Below, in pieces: positions 1-9,900 of a stretch of 64,000 bases of DNA; position 1 is the first letter of the stretch; each line of letters begins with the position of its first letter. Source of the DNA: Granulicella aggregans (GTDB lineage Bacteria > Acidobacteriota > Terriglobia > Terriglobales > Acidobacteriaceae); NCBI RefSeq assembly GCF_014203275.1, contig NZ_JACHIP010000004.1, forward strand, positions 744,001 through 808,000, given 5' to 3'. Both the position numbers and the translations under genes were made by a program. The notes below the pieces were generated by a model that was not told the DNA's origin, did not search any database, and was given only the letters and a program-made list of their open reading frames with translations.

Positions 1-1442
1 ACCTTCATCTGCCCGTGAAGCCACGCTCCGACATCGCGCTCCTCAATGGCATCGCCCACATTCTGCTGCGTGATCAACTCGTCCATCGCGACTACCTTCG
101 CGACCATGTCGACGGCCTCGATGATTTTGTTCGCTTCGTCACGGAGTTCACGCCTGAAGCGGTGAGCGAGGTCACGGGACTTTCGGTCGAGACGATTGAG
201 ACGGTCGCAAGCATCTATGGCCGCGCCAAAGCAGCGTTCATCGGTTGGACCATGGGCGTCAATCACTCCACGCAAGGAGCGGTCACTGTAGCAGCCATTA
301 ACAACCTGGCTTTGCTGACCGGCAACATCGGGCGCGTGGGTGCATCGCCGTTCTCCATCACCGGGCAATGCAATGCGATGGGTACGCGAGAGAGCGGGTT
401 CGCGTCCTCGATGCCGGGCTATCGCAAGTTCGATAACGCGAACGACCGCGAAGAACTCGCGAGCCTCTGGGATATTGAAGAGAGCGAACTCCCCTCTGCG
501 CGCGGTCTAGCCTATCCCGACATCATCGAAGCCGCAGTGACAGGGAAGGTGAAGGCGCTCTGGATCATTGCCACCAATCCAATCGTCTCTTTTCCAAACT
601 ACAACCTGCTCAAGCAGGCCTTTGACACTGCGGAGTTCGTCGTTGTGCAGGATGGCTTCTACCCGACACCTACGATGGAGTTCGCTGATCTCGTGCTACC
701 TGCGGCTATCTGGGGTGAGAAGGAAGGTACCTACACAAACTCCGAGCGGCGCATCAGCAAAGTCAACTCGTTCGCCACGCCGCCCGGCGAAGCTCGCAGC
801 GACTTCGATATCTTCATGGCACTGGCAGAGGGCCTCGGTGTGAAGGATAAGCTCTTTCCCGGATGGACCACAACCCATAGCGCATGGCTCGAGTGGCAGA
901 AGGTCTCTGCGGGTCGGCTATGCGACTACAGCCCCTTCACCTGGCAACAGATCGAGGACCAAGGCGGCGCACAGTGGGGCGGTGCACGTCTTTACGAGGA
1001 TGGCGTCTTCCCCCGCGAAGGTGGTCGCGCGCTCTTGCACTGTGTGCCTTGCCTGCCTTTTGTTGAGCAGCCCAATCGAGAGTTCGATCTGATCCTCAAC
1101 ACCGGGCGCACTGTAGAGCATTGGCACACGCGGACCAAGACGGGTGCAGTTGCCATGCTCGAAGGCATGGTCCCCAACGCATGGCTGGAGATGAATCCCG
1201 TCGACGCACAGCGCCTCTCGCTGCGTCAGCACGATCCCGTCACGATCCGCTCGCGACGTGCTTCGATTACCCAGGTAGAGTTACGCGTCACGGAGATCGT
1301 GGCTCCTGGTCAGGTTTTTATGCCCTTCCACTTCGCCGAGCAGAACTCAAACCTCGTCACGCTGGGGGCCTTCGATCCCATCAGCCGCGAGCCCAATTTC
1401 AAACAGTGCGCTGTTCGCGTGGAGCGATCCACGTTGAATTAG
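1..1442 (+). CDS. nasA: Assimilatory nitrate reductase catalytic subunit, 3' part (5' end outside window)
   Basis: Molybdopterin oxidoreductase that reduces nitrate to nitrite in the cytoplasm. The frame is open to the left edge, and the residues before the first GTG (position 15) continue family sequence (LHLPVKP), so position 15 is not the real start. About 479 residues are visible; the N-terminal [4Fe-4S] domain is missing because the window begins inside the gene. The molybdopterin domain carries LTGNIGRVG. From about visible residue 360 comes the dinucleotide-binding domain, with TGRTVEHWHTRT and the C-terminal FDPISREPNFKQCAVR that is characteristic of NasA/NarB enzymes. The nitrate transporter follows 139 bp downstream on the same strand, which supports an assimilation role. 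A formate dehydrogenase-like paralogue is the main alternative; the C-terminal signature makes it less likely. Confidence 0.9.
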   Translation, partial: LHLPVKPRSDIALLNGIAHILLRDQLVHRDYLRDHVDGLDDFVRFVTEFTPEAVSEVTGLSVETIETVASIYGRAKAAFIGWTMGVNHSTQGAVTVAAINNLALLTGNIGRVGASPFSITGQCNAMGTRESGFASSMPGYRKFDNANDREELASLWDIEESELPSARGLAYPDIIEAAVTGKVKALWIIATNPIVSFPNYNLLKQAFDTAEFVVVQDGFYPTPTMEFADLVLPAAIWGEKEGTYTNSERRISKVNSFATPPGEARSDFDIFMALAEGLGVKDKLFPGWTTTHSAWLEWQKVSAGRLCDYSPFTWQQIEDQGGAQWGGARLYEDGVFPREGGRALLHCVPCLPFVEQPNREFDLILNTGRTVEHWHTRTKTGAVAMLEGMVPNAWLEMNPVDAQRLSLRQHDPVTIRSRRASITQVELRVTEIVAPGQVFMPFHFAEQNSNLVTLGAFDPISREPNFKQCAVRVERSTLN

Positions 1443-1581
1443 ATGCGCTGATCTAGCTTTCATCCTCGCGCCCATGGTCGCCGCGAGATCAGTTGTTGAG
1501 CTGAACCCGGACGTTCGCTCCTGTTGTCGCTCCTCTGCATCACCGCTTCTACATCTCAAGATCATCTTCAGGAGCTTCGCC

Positions 1582-2844
1582 GTGGCCAACGCTAAATCGT
1601 TTCTCAAATCCGGTCATCCTATGACCCTCTTTGCGTCCTTCCTCTACTTTGACTTCACCTTTGCAGTCTGGGTACTGAACGGTGCCATGGGTCCATTCAT
1701 CAGTGAGCAGTTCCACCTGTCCCCTGCCCAGATCGGCCTGATGGTCTCGCTTCCGACGTTGTCGGGCGCGTTCATGCGCTTCCCGCTAGGCGTGCTCAGC
1801 CAGTACATCGGCCGCAAGAGCGCCGCTATTGTGGAGATGTGCTGCATCCTTGTGGCTCTGTTATATGGCTACTTCTTCGTGCACTCGTTCTCGAATGTTC
1901 TGGCGATGGGCGTTCTTCTCGGCACCGCCGGCGCCAGCTTTGGAGTTGCGCTTTCGCTCGGATCGGGCTGGTTCCCTCAGAAATACAAAGGGCTCGCCAT
2001 GGGTATCGCCGGCGCAGGCAACAGCGGCACCGCACTGGCCGCCTTCTTCGCCCCGCGTTTGGCGAAGATCTATGGCTGGGAACATGTCTATGGGATTGCC
2101 GCTCTCTTCATGCTGCTGCCGCTCATCGTCATGATCGTCTTCGCCAAAGAGCCACCGGACATCGAGCATCGCACCCTCGGGCAGCATCTCAGCATCTTCC
2201 TCAAGGCAGACAGCTGGTACTTCAACTTCATCTACATCATCACCTTCGGTGGCTTCCTCGGCCTCGCCACTTTCCTGCCTTCGCTCTATGTCTCACAGTT
2301 TCATATTGCCAAGTCGCAGGCAGGAACGCTCACCATGTTCGCCACTTTGATTGGTAGCGGAGCCCGTGTCATCGGAGGCTGGTCCTCCGATAAGTTCGGT
2401 GGCATCCACGCGCTCTACGGCGTCTTCGTCGTCGTCATCGGCAGCCTGCTTGGTCTTGCAACCTCTCCTTCGCTGGCGATCACCACGGCGCTGTTCATGC
2501 TTGCATTCGCGGCACTCGGCGCAGGCAATGGTGCCACCTTCCAGCTAGTCCCCATGCGGTGGCCCATGGCAACTGCCCTGGCCGGCAGCATGATTGGCGA
2601 AATCGGAGCGCTCGGCGGCGGCATACTGCCCAACGTACTCGGTCAATCGAAGCAGCACACTGGCTCCTTCGGTCTCGGCTTCGGTTGCTATGCGGCCTTC
2701 GCGACGATGGTGCTGGTCATGCTCGCTATCGTCTCTCGTAGGTGGACCGCTACATGGGTTGGCGCCGGTGGCCGGGCACTTGTTCCGGCGGAGTCGGGCG
2801 CCAGTCCATCAGAAGACGCCGAACCGGAATTGCAGACCGCCTAG
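1582..2844 (+). CDS. narK: NarK/NNP-family nitrate/nitrite transporter (MFS)
   Basis: Inner-membrane major facilitator carrier of the nitrate/nitrite porter family. The frame is open from 1474, but I place the start at GTG 1582: AGGAG at 1570-1574 lies 7 nt upstream, and the protein then begins MANAKSFLKSGHP, directly before the first membrane helix. This gives 420 residues with about 12 hydrophobic segments. Family marks are the cytoplasmic loop SQYIGRKSA, the glycine-rich AGAGNSGTA of helix 5 and the second signature GAGNGATFQLVP in the C-terminal half. It lies directly downstream of the nitrate reductase gene and upstream of an outer-membrane protein gene, probably in one operon. Direction of transport (nitrate uptake versus nitrite export) cannot be read from sequence; the assimilatory context favours uptake. 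Confidence 0.9.
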   Translation: MANAKSFLKSGHPMTLFASFLYFDFTFAVWVLNGAMGPFISEQFHLSPAQIGLMVSLPTLSGAFMRFPLGVLSQYIGRKSAAIVEMCCILVALLYGYFFVHSFSNVLAMGVLLGTAGASFGVALSLGSGWFPQKYKGLAMGIAGAGNSGTALAAFFAPRLAKIYGWEHVYGIAALFMLLPLIVMIVFAKEPPDIEHRTLGQHLSIFLKADSWYFNFIYIITFGGFLGLATFLPSLYVSQFHIAKSQAGTLTMFATLIGSGARVIGGWSSDKFGGIHALYGVFVVVIGSLLGLATSPSLAITTALFMLAFAALGAGNGATFQLVPMRWPMATALAGSMIGEIGALGGGILPNVLGQSKQHTGSFGLGFGCYAAFATMVLVMLAIVSRRWTATWVGAGGRALVPAESGASPSEDAEPELQTA

Positions 2845-2930
2845 GCAATCAACTCCTCAGCGCTACAAATCGCCCCAGCGTGAACGCCTCGCTGGTACAG
2901 CCCACTTATGTCTTTTTTAGGAGATCGATC

Positions 2931-4406
2931 ATGAAAGTTAACGTATTGTGCCTTGCCGCGCTTGTCTCTTCCGTTGGGGCTTTCGCACAAACCGCTCCGG
3001 CCACCAAGCCGTCCTCAACTCCTACTTTTACAGCGGTCATTCGTGAGCGCACGAACGTCACGCAATGGTTTGCCGCAACCCCCACTTCTGAGACCTACGC
3101 ACACCAAGATTCGCTGCTCCGCCTTAGCCTCACGCAGCGCATTCGTCAGTGGGACTATCAACTTGAACTCGGGCAAAGCGCAGAGCTCTCGCTTCCCACC
3201 GATGCTGTCTCGGCTGTCTCCGCGCAGGGCCAACTCGGACTTGGAGGCACTTATTACGCGGCGAATTCAAACAACTCGAACCCGGCGGCTGCCTCATTCC
3301 GTCAGGGTTTTCTTCGTTACCACTTTAAGGCCGAGCATGACTCCGTGCGTATAGGGAGATTTGAGTTCCTGGACGGTATCGAGACCGCGCCGAAGGACGC
3401 CACCCTCGGATGGCTTCAGACCAACCGCATTGCTCAGAGACTCATCGGCAACTTCGGATTCTCCAACGGCCAGCGCTCATTCGACGGGGCAGACGGAAAG
3501 CTTAGCGGCACGTCCTGGAATCTCACAGCTATGGCTGGCCGCGCAACGCAGGGTGTATTCAACATGAATGCCAATCCTGAATTGGACGTGGACATTCAGT
3601 ACCTTGCGTACACCCGCGCCCTCGCGAAGGGCCACGTCCTCATGCGGGGATTCGGACTTGGCTATCATGATGGCCGCACTGGCTTGACCAAGACAGACAA
3701 TCGCACCGCTGCGGCCCGGGCCCTGGATCATAAAAATATTCGAATCGGTACCTATGGCGGAGACATGATTGCTTCTGTGCCAGCCGGTCACGCAACCCTT
3801 GATTTCTTAGTTTGGGGCGCGGGCCAGTCCGGTACGTGGGGGCGCCTCGATCACTCGGCTGCTGCGGTAACTACAGAAGCAGGCATTCGCGTAGACTCCC
3901 TTCGCACCATGCCCTGGCTGCGTGGCGGCTACCTTCGCACAACAGGGGACAACAACAATACGGACGGAACCCACAACACGTTCTTCCAGGTGCTTCCCAC
4001 TCCACGTACCTACGCACGCTTTCCCTTTTACAACATGATGAACTCAACAGACTCGTTCGTTCAGTTGGTCGATAAGCCGTCGAAGAAGATCGAAGTGCGA
4101 ACTGACCTGCACTTTCTGAAGCTCACTGCGCCAGGGGACTTCTGGTATCAGGGCGGGGGAGCCTATGACCGCAAGGTCTTTGGCTATGTTGGCCGTCCCG
4201 GCAACAAGGTGTCGAGCTTCAGTAGTGTCTATGACATCAGCGCAGACATCGTGCTTACGAAGCAACTCGCTCTGAGCACCTACTATGCTCACGTCTTCGG
4301 AAAGAGCGCGGTGGGAGCCATTTATACGTCAGATCGCGATGCGAACTACGGCTACTTCGAGTTGACATACCGGCTACAGCAGACAGCAGGTGCGCACTCT
4401 CACTAA
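2931..4406 (+). CDS. Alginate-export-like outer-membrane beta-barrel protein
   Basis: Probable outer-membrane porin or export barrel, 491 residues. The open frame reaches back to 2742, but ATG 2931 has AGGAG at 2919-2923 and starts a clear Sec signal peptide (MKVNVLCLAALVSSVGAFAQ, cut after AFA or AQ). The mature part has alternating hydrophobic and polar strands rich in Tyr, Arg and Gly, no internal membrane helices, and ends in an aromatic strand region (YGYFELTYRLQ). The motif RIGRFEFLDGIE near residue 140 resembles proteins annotated as the alginate export family. It lies 86 bp after the nitrate transporter on the same strand, so it may let nitrate or another anion across the outer membrane. 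That role is inference from position only. Confidence 0.7.
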   Translation: MKVNVLCLAALVSSVGAFAQTAPATKPSSTPTFTAVIRERTNVTQWFAATPTSETYAHQDSLLRLSLTQRIRQWDYQLELGQSAELSLPTDAVSAVSAQGQLGLGGTYYAANSNNSNPAAASFRQGFLRYHFKAEHDSVRIGRFEFLDGIETAPKDATLGWLQTNRIAQRLIGNFGFSNGQRSFDGADGKLSGTSWNLTAMAGRATQGVFNMNANPELDVDIQYLAYTRALAKGHVLMRGFGLGYHDGRTGLTKTDNRTAAARALDHKNIRIGTYGGDMIASVPAGHATLDFLVWGAGQSGTWGRLDHSAAAVTTEAGIRVDSLRTMPWLRGGYLRTTGDNNNTDGTHNTFFQVLPTPRTYARFPFYNMMNSTDSFVQLVDKPSKKIEVRTDLHFLKLTAPGDFWYQGGGAYDRKVFGYVGRPGNKVSSFSSVYDISADIVLTKQLALSTYYAHVFGKSAVGAIYTSDRDANYGYFELTYRLQQTAGAHSH

Positions 4407-4474
4407 ACTGCGCCGCTTATGTTGCCCGCGATCGTCGGGTACATTGGCTCTCGTCTACCCGAGATGCGGCTTGT

Positions 4475-6805
4475 TCACGGCCGCTCGGGCCATGCATGGC
4501 GGGGGTATCGGCGCATCAGCTCCTTGCGGACCTGCGGATAGAGACGCTCCCAGAAGCCTGCGAGATCCGTCGTAGTCTGTACCGCGCGATGATTTGGAGC
4601 AAGCAGGTGGACGACGAGCGGACTTCTATCCTGCCCAATTCTGGGCGTCTCTTTCATGCCAAAGAAGTCCTGCAGACGAGACGAGATCCACGGCGGTCTG
4701 CCTTGCTCGTAATGAATCTTCGCAGGACGTCCGCTTTTCAGAGAGACGCTGAGCGGAGCAACTTCGTTCAACAGTCGGGAGTCATATTGTTGCTCCATGA
4801 GATAAAAGAAATCCTTCGAGGCCTCTTTCAGCTCAGCGAAGCTACGAAGCCCGAGGCATAGATCTCTGAGAGTCTCGTGAAGATCAGGAGTGTCGAAGCC
4901 CGCGAACGACAATCTAGCCAGATGGCTATCGAGCATCTCTCGGTCCACAAACTTTTCGATACCGGCCTCGAGCGCCTTCTGCGCGAGCAGATCGGCTGCG
5001 TCGGCATCGGGCGCTGGGCCTCGTGACTCCTCAAGAACCAGCTTGCCGTAGAGCAATGCATTCACCTGTTCTACTCGCTCACTGCCGCGATTCCACACGA
5101 CCGTTGAACTTTCCTTCACACCACCAGGGAAGAGATCGAGAAGCCACTCCGGCTCTATTCTTGCGGTCATGCGGACGAGTGGCGAGGCATTCTCCTTGCG
5201 ATCCTCCGCGTCGATGGCGATCAGAAACTCATAGGCTGGTACTCCGCCAGCGACTTCGGCAGAGATGCCTGTCGATAGCAGCACCTGGCTGCCCAGCCGA
5301 CGGCGGCCAACGCGATCGGGAAAGCCCGCAAGAACGGAGAGCAGCAGCGCGTTGTCGTCGTGATGAGCTTTGCCAGTAGGCCGCGCCATGCGGAGAAGTT
5401 GTTCGGTATGCTGTCGCTCGCGAGGACTCTGCGGCTGGTCCATCGCTTCCAGAAGATCGTTCTTCTCACTCCGCTCTCCAAGGCTGAGCATCGCGGCAAC
5501 TCGACATCCATCTTCTCCGACGCCACGATCCAAGGCTTCGATCACGATGCGAGACAGGCGCGGGGTCAGCGGATAGCGAGTCATGCGCTGCGCCATATCG
5601 CCCGTCGCGCCAATCTGGTCGAGCAGCGATTCGGCACTCTGTATCGCCTCTGCGGGTGGGAGATCGATCCAATCAAGATCGGTGAGATGAGTGATCTTCA
5701 TCGCCCGTAGAGTCAGCAGGAGTTGCGACAGATCGCTGCGCAGGATCTCTGGAGTATCGTGCTCCGGTCGCAACAGATAGTCTTCTTCGGGATAGAGCCG
5801 CATCACTTCGCCCGGCCCGGTGCGACCGGCGCGTCCCGCCCGCTGTGTAGCGGAGGCCTTACTGATACGCCCCACGTGCAGGGTCGGCAGACCTGTCCAC
5901 GGCGAATAAGTGGCATGACGCGCCAGTCCGCTATCGATCACGGCGGTAACACCCTCGACCGTCACGGAACTCTCAGCCACATTCGTCGCGAGGATCAATC
6001 TCCGTTCCGGAGAGGGCAGGACCGCCCGGTCCTGCTCCGCTGGAGAGAGATCGCCATGCAGCGGCAGCATGATCAAGCCGGACTGCCTCGCAACCGCCTC
6101 GCACTCTCGCATGGACTGCCGGATCTCCGCGATGCCAGGAAGGAAAGCCAGTATGCTCCCGGAGTGCTGCTGCTTCATCAACACCTCCACAGCTTTCCTC
6201 ATCCGGATCGGAAGCGGCTCCGATGAATACGGCGTATACCGGACCGTTAGTGGGAACATCCGGCCCTCTGATCGCACAACCGGGCAGTCGTTGAGGAAGC
6301 GAGCGATGGGTGCCGCGTCGAGTGTTGCAGACATCACGATGATGCGGAGTGTCGGACGTGTTTGCTGGAGGCGCTTCAACAGTGCGAGCGCGAGGTCGCT
6401 ATCGAGATGCCGCTCGTGGAACTCATCGAGGATGACTGCGTCTACTCCCTTGAGGGTCGGATCGCTGATGAGCCCGCGCGTCAGGATGCCTTCTGTGACG
6501 AATCGGAGCCGCGTGGCCGGGCCGGTCTTCTCCTCGAAGCGGACCTGGTAGCCAACTGTGCCGCCAACTTCTTCGCCAAGCTCCCATGCGACTCTTCGGG
6601 CTGACATCCGTGCCGCGATGCGGCGGGGCTCGAGGACGATCACTTCGCCTCGGACAAGGCCAAGGATCGCGGGTGGAACGCGGGTCGTCTTGCCCGCGCC
6701 CGGAGGTGCCTCGATGACCAAATTGGGTGTCTGCCGCAGTGAAGAGAGGATCTCCGGCAGGACCGCATCTACCGGAAGCGCTGGCTTTAGACTCACTCGT
6801 TCCAT
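4475..6805 (-). CDS. hrpB: ATP-dependent RNA helicase HrpB
   Basis: DEAH-box superfamily 2 helicase, 776 residues, slightly shorter than the usual 800-840. Visible motifs are Walker A GAGKTT (36-41), the Walker B variant DEFH (127-130) typical of HrpB, SAT (159-161) and the motif VI stretch QRAGRAGRTG (321-330). A helicase-associated region follows, then the HrpB C-terminal domain ending YPQVRKELMRRYPRHAWPE, which is highly diagnostic. The gene is monocistronic, convergent with the outer-membrane barrel gene and divergent from the DUF2339 gene. The cellular role of HrpB in bacteria is poorly defined; RNA processing is assumed from the family. Confidence 0.95.
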   Translation of the reverse strand: MERVSLKPALPVDAVLPEILSSLRQTPNLVIEAPPGAGKTTRVPPAILGLVRGEVIVLEPRRIAARMSARRVAWELGEEVGGTVGYQVRFEEKTGPATRLRFVTEGILTRGLISDPTLKGVDAVILDEFHERHLDSDLALALLKRLQQTRPTLRIIVMSATLDAAPIARFLNDCPVVRSEGRMFPLTVRYTPYSSEPLPIRMRKAVEVLMKQQHSGSILAFLPGIAEIRQSMRECEAVARQSGLIMLPLHGDLSPAEQDRAVLPSPERRLILATNVAESSVTVEGVTAVIDSGLARHATYSPWTGLPTLHVGRISKASATQRAGRAGRTGPGEVMRLYPEEDYLLRPEHDTPEILRSDLSQLLLTLRAMKITHLTDLDWIDLPPAEAIQSAESLLDQIGATGDMAQRMTRYPLTPRLSRIVIEALDRGVGEDGCRVAAMLSLGERSEKNDLLEAMDQPQSPRERQHTEQLLRMARPTGKAHHDDNALLLSVLAGFPDRVGRRRLGSQVLLSTGISAEVAGGVPAYEFLIAIDAEDRKENASPLVRMTARIEPEWLLDLFPGGVKESSTVVWNRGSERVEQVNALLYGKLVLEESRGPAPDADAADLLAQKALEAGIEKFVDREMLDSHLARLSFAGFDTPDLHETLRDLCLGLRSFAELKEASKDFFYLMEQQYDSRLLNEVAPLSVSLKSGRPAKIHYEQGRPPWISSRLQDFFGMKETPRIGQDRSPLVVHLLAPNHRAVQTTTDLAGFWERLYPQVRKELMRRYPRHAWPERP

Positions 6806-6953
6806 CGAAGCATGCGCACTCTTGCGCCGTCAATATTGTTCACTTAAGCCGAAACCGTATCTTCGAACGGGACCTCGAAATAAACGGTGCAAGAATTCTT
6901 CCACCTCTCGTTCTAATATCGAAGCCAATCCTTTTCACTGATCGGGTGTACGC

Positions 6954-9900
6954 ATGGAAGGTATTTTTCTGCTTGTTGGACTTGGAGTTTTGGCAATACC
7001 AGCGGTCGCCATTGGGGCCTGGATCAAGGCGGGCAACCTACGACAGCTCGTCGAGGAGCAATCGAACGAAAATCAGCGCAATGTCTCCGATCTCAAGCGC
7101 GAGATCGCTACGCTTCGCCGTTCGCTGGAGGTTGTCAACGAAAAGCTGGCGGCGACCGCCAACCGTTCGGTAGGTACGCCTGATGAAGTAATTCCTCCTA
7201 CGTCTGCCGTAGTGAAGGCGACACCAAACCTTGCGTTCGCCCACTCGATGCCTACTGAGCAAACCTCTCAGCAAGCGCCCAAGATAGTACCGCCGGGCCC
7301 GCCGGTTCATCTCAAGCAAGAGAATCCCGTGCCGCAGGCATTGCCTGCGATTCAGGCAGCAGCGCCGGTCGTCGAGTCTGCAACGATTTTGGTGCCTCCT
7401 ACGCCAGTAGCCGTCCCGCCGCCAGCACCAGCGATTCCGGGCAGCGCAAATACCGTCCCGCCGCCCTTCGTTGCGCCACCTGCAACTGCAAGAGTCGCTG
7501 CTCCGCGCGTATCGCTGCAGACTCCACAACCTCCTGCTCAACCTCGCCCATCAAGCTTCAATAGCTATAAGGCAGCAGAGCCGCGTGTGAGCGTTGTCGA
7601 CTGGCTCCGCACCAAGCTGCCGCTTGAAGAAGTGCTGGGCATGAACCTGTTCGCCAAGATCGGCATCGTCCTCCTCGTCCTGGGATTTGCGCTGCTGGGC
7701 AGGGTCGCCTTGATCTCGATGGGACCCGCCGGCAAGGTTGCCTTGCTGTATGCGGCGGCCAGTGCGCTGCTCGGCGGTGGCATCTGGCTTGAGCGCAAAG
7801 AACGATATGCGCTTCTTGGCCGAACGGGCATAGGCGGCGGATGGGCGCTGGCCTTCTTCACCACCTATGCGATGAACCATGTCCAGGCCATGAAGGTGAT
7901 GAGTTCGGAGACGCTGAACTGTGTCTTTCTGCTCGGAGTTGCCATTGCCATCGCGGCGCACACCTTGCGCTACAAGTCCCAGCTCATCACGGGGCTTTCG
8001 TTTCTACTGGCGTTCTCGACGATTGCGCTCACACAGGACACGGTCTACGCGTTGTCCGCAGGCCTAATCCTGGCCGTCGGCATCGTTGGTGTGGCACTGC
8101 GCATGGGCTGGTATGAGCTTGAAGTCTTCGGGATACTGGCCAGCTTCTCCAACCACTTTTATTGGCTCTACAGACTCTATCCGAACGGCGTAGCCGGTCA
8201 CGACTTTCCCCAGTTGCTTCCCAGCAGCATCATTCTTGTTCTCTATTGGTTGATCTTCCGCATCTCTTATGTGGTGCGCGCGATTCCCACTCCTCGTGAC
8301 GAACGCATCTCGACCATCGCGGCGCTGGCGAATACTATCCTGCTGCTCTCCGTGATGAAGTTCCAATCCACCCGGCCTGAGCTTGCGGCGTATGCGCTAC
8401 TCGCGCTGGGAGCGATGGAGTTCATCTTCGGCCAGCTTCCTGTGACCCGTCGCCGCCGGCCAGCCTTCATCCTGCTCACTGTTCTTGGCACCATGCTGAT
8501 CTCCGCCGCGGTACCGTTCAAGTTCAGCGGCAACAGCATCGCCGTGGTCTGGATGATTGGTGCCGAAGCCCTGCTCATTGCGGGAATCGTTCAGCGTGAA
8601 GTGGTGTTCCGCCGCCTCGGCCTGATCGCCGGCACCGTGACCGGGCTGCTCGTCGCTTACGAAGCGCGGACGCTCTTCGAACTGCGGCAACACGCGCAAA
8701 CGCCGCTCGTCGCTACGGGGATTCAGTTGCTGCTGTGCGCCGCGCTGTTCTACATCAATGCACACTTCGTCCGCGAACGTTGGCGGGGTATGTTCGAGGG
8801 CATCGACGAGCAACTTGCCGAGTGGCAGAGTTATCTAGGCGCGGCCATGGCCTTCCTTGGCGTGTGGGCCTTGTTCCCTGCGGACGGGACGGCTGTCGGA
8901 TGGGCTGTGCTGATGACCGGCGCAGCAGCGGGAACTCGCTTGCTCCCGAACAACCGGCATCTTCTGGCACAGGCGTGGATACTTTCCGTGGCGGTCGCGG
9001 TTCGCATGGCAGTCGTGAACTGCCATGTAACGGACGTCTATCCGCATCACGTGACCGCGCGTCTGATCACGCTGCCCTTGCTGGCGCTGATCTTCTATCT
9101 CACTGCTGCGGTGATCTCCGCCGAGCAGGAACTTCGAATCTATCTGCGATCCTTCACCCTCCTGGCGGGCACCTCCGCATTGGTGGCGTTGGTGTGGTTT
9201 GAAGTATCGCCAGACTGGGTCGCGTGCGGCTGGCTTGGACTTACGGTTGGACTCTACCTGACGTCCCGGTCCATCAAGCTTGACGATCTCTGCTGGCAAG
9301 GTCACGTGTTAGCGGGGCTTGTGACAGCAGACCTCCTGCTATCGAATCTCGATGCGAAGACAGCACTCGCACGGTATCTCCCAATCGTCCTCAGCGCGAT
9401 CGCCTTCTATGCGGTATCGCGCTTCTGCACCTTGCAGAATGCCACGTATAAGCGAGAGGCGGCGTGGGCGCACACCTGGTTGGCGACGGGCTTGCTCGCG
9501 ACGCTGGCCTGGCACGAGGCACAACAGCCATGGCTGGCAGTTCTCTGGGTCGCCTTTGCGCTCACGCTCGCCCTGGTCGATCGCTTCTTCGACATTGAAG
9601 AACTCCCATGGCAAGCTCATACGCTTGCCACCCTCGCGGTCGTGCGGGCAGCCACGCTCAATCTCTACGTGCTGGATAAGTGGCATGGTGTCGATCTCCG
9701 CCTGATTACGCTTTCGATCCTTGTCGCCGTTCTCTATGCACTCGCGTACTGTGTCCGGCTTCCGCAGACTGCCAAAGAGGAGGACCTGAACCACATCTAT
9801 TCCTGGGCCGCTTCCATCTTTGGTGCATGGATGCTGTGGAGTGAACTACAGTCCATTGCTGTTGCCGACGGCCTCGCCATCTTCGGCTTGCTGCTGTTTG

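Noticed and set aside
4435..4462. TCGGGTA...TACCCGA repeat as terminator between the barrel and hrpB genes
   Set aside because: 7-bp arms with a 14-nt loop and no T-tract; too weak to list as a feature.
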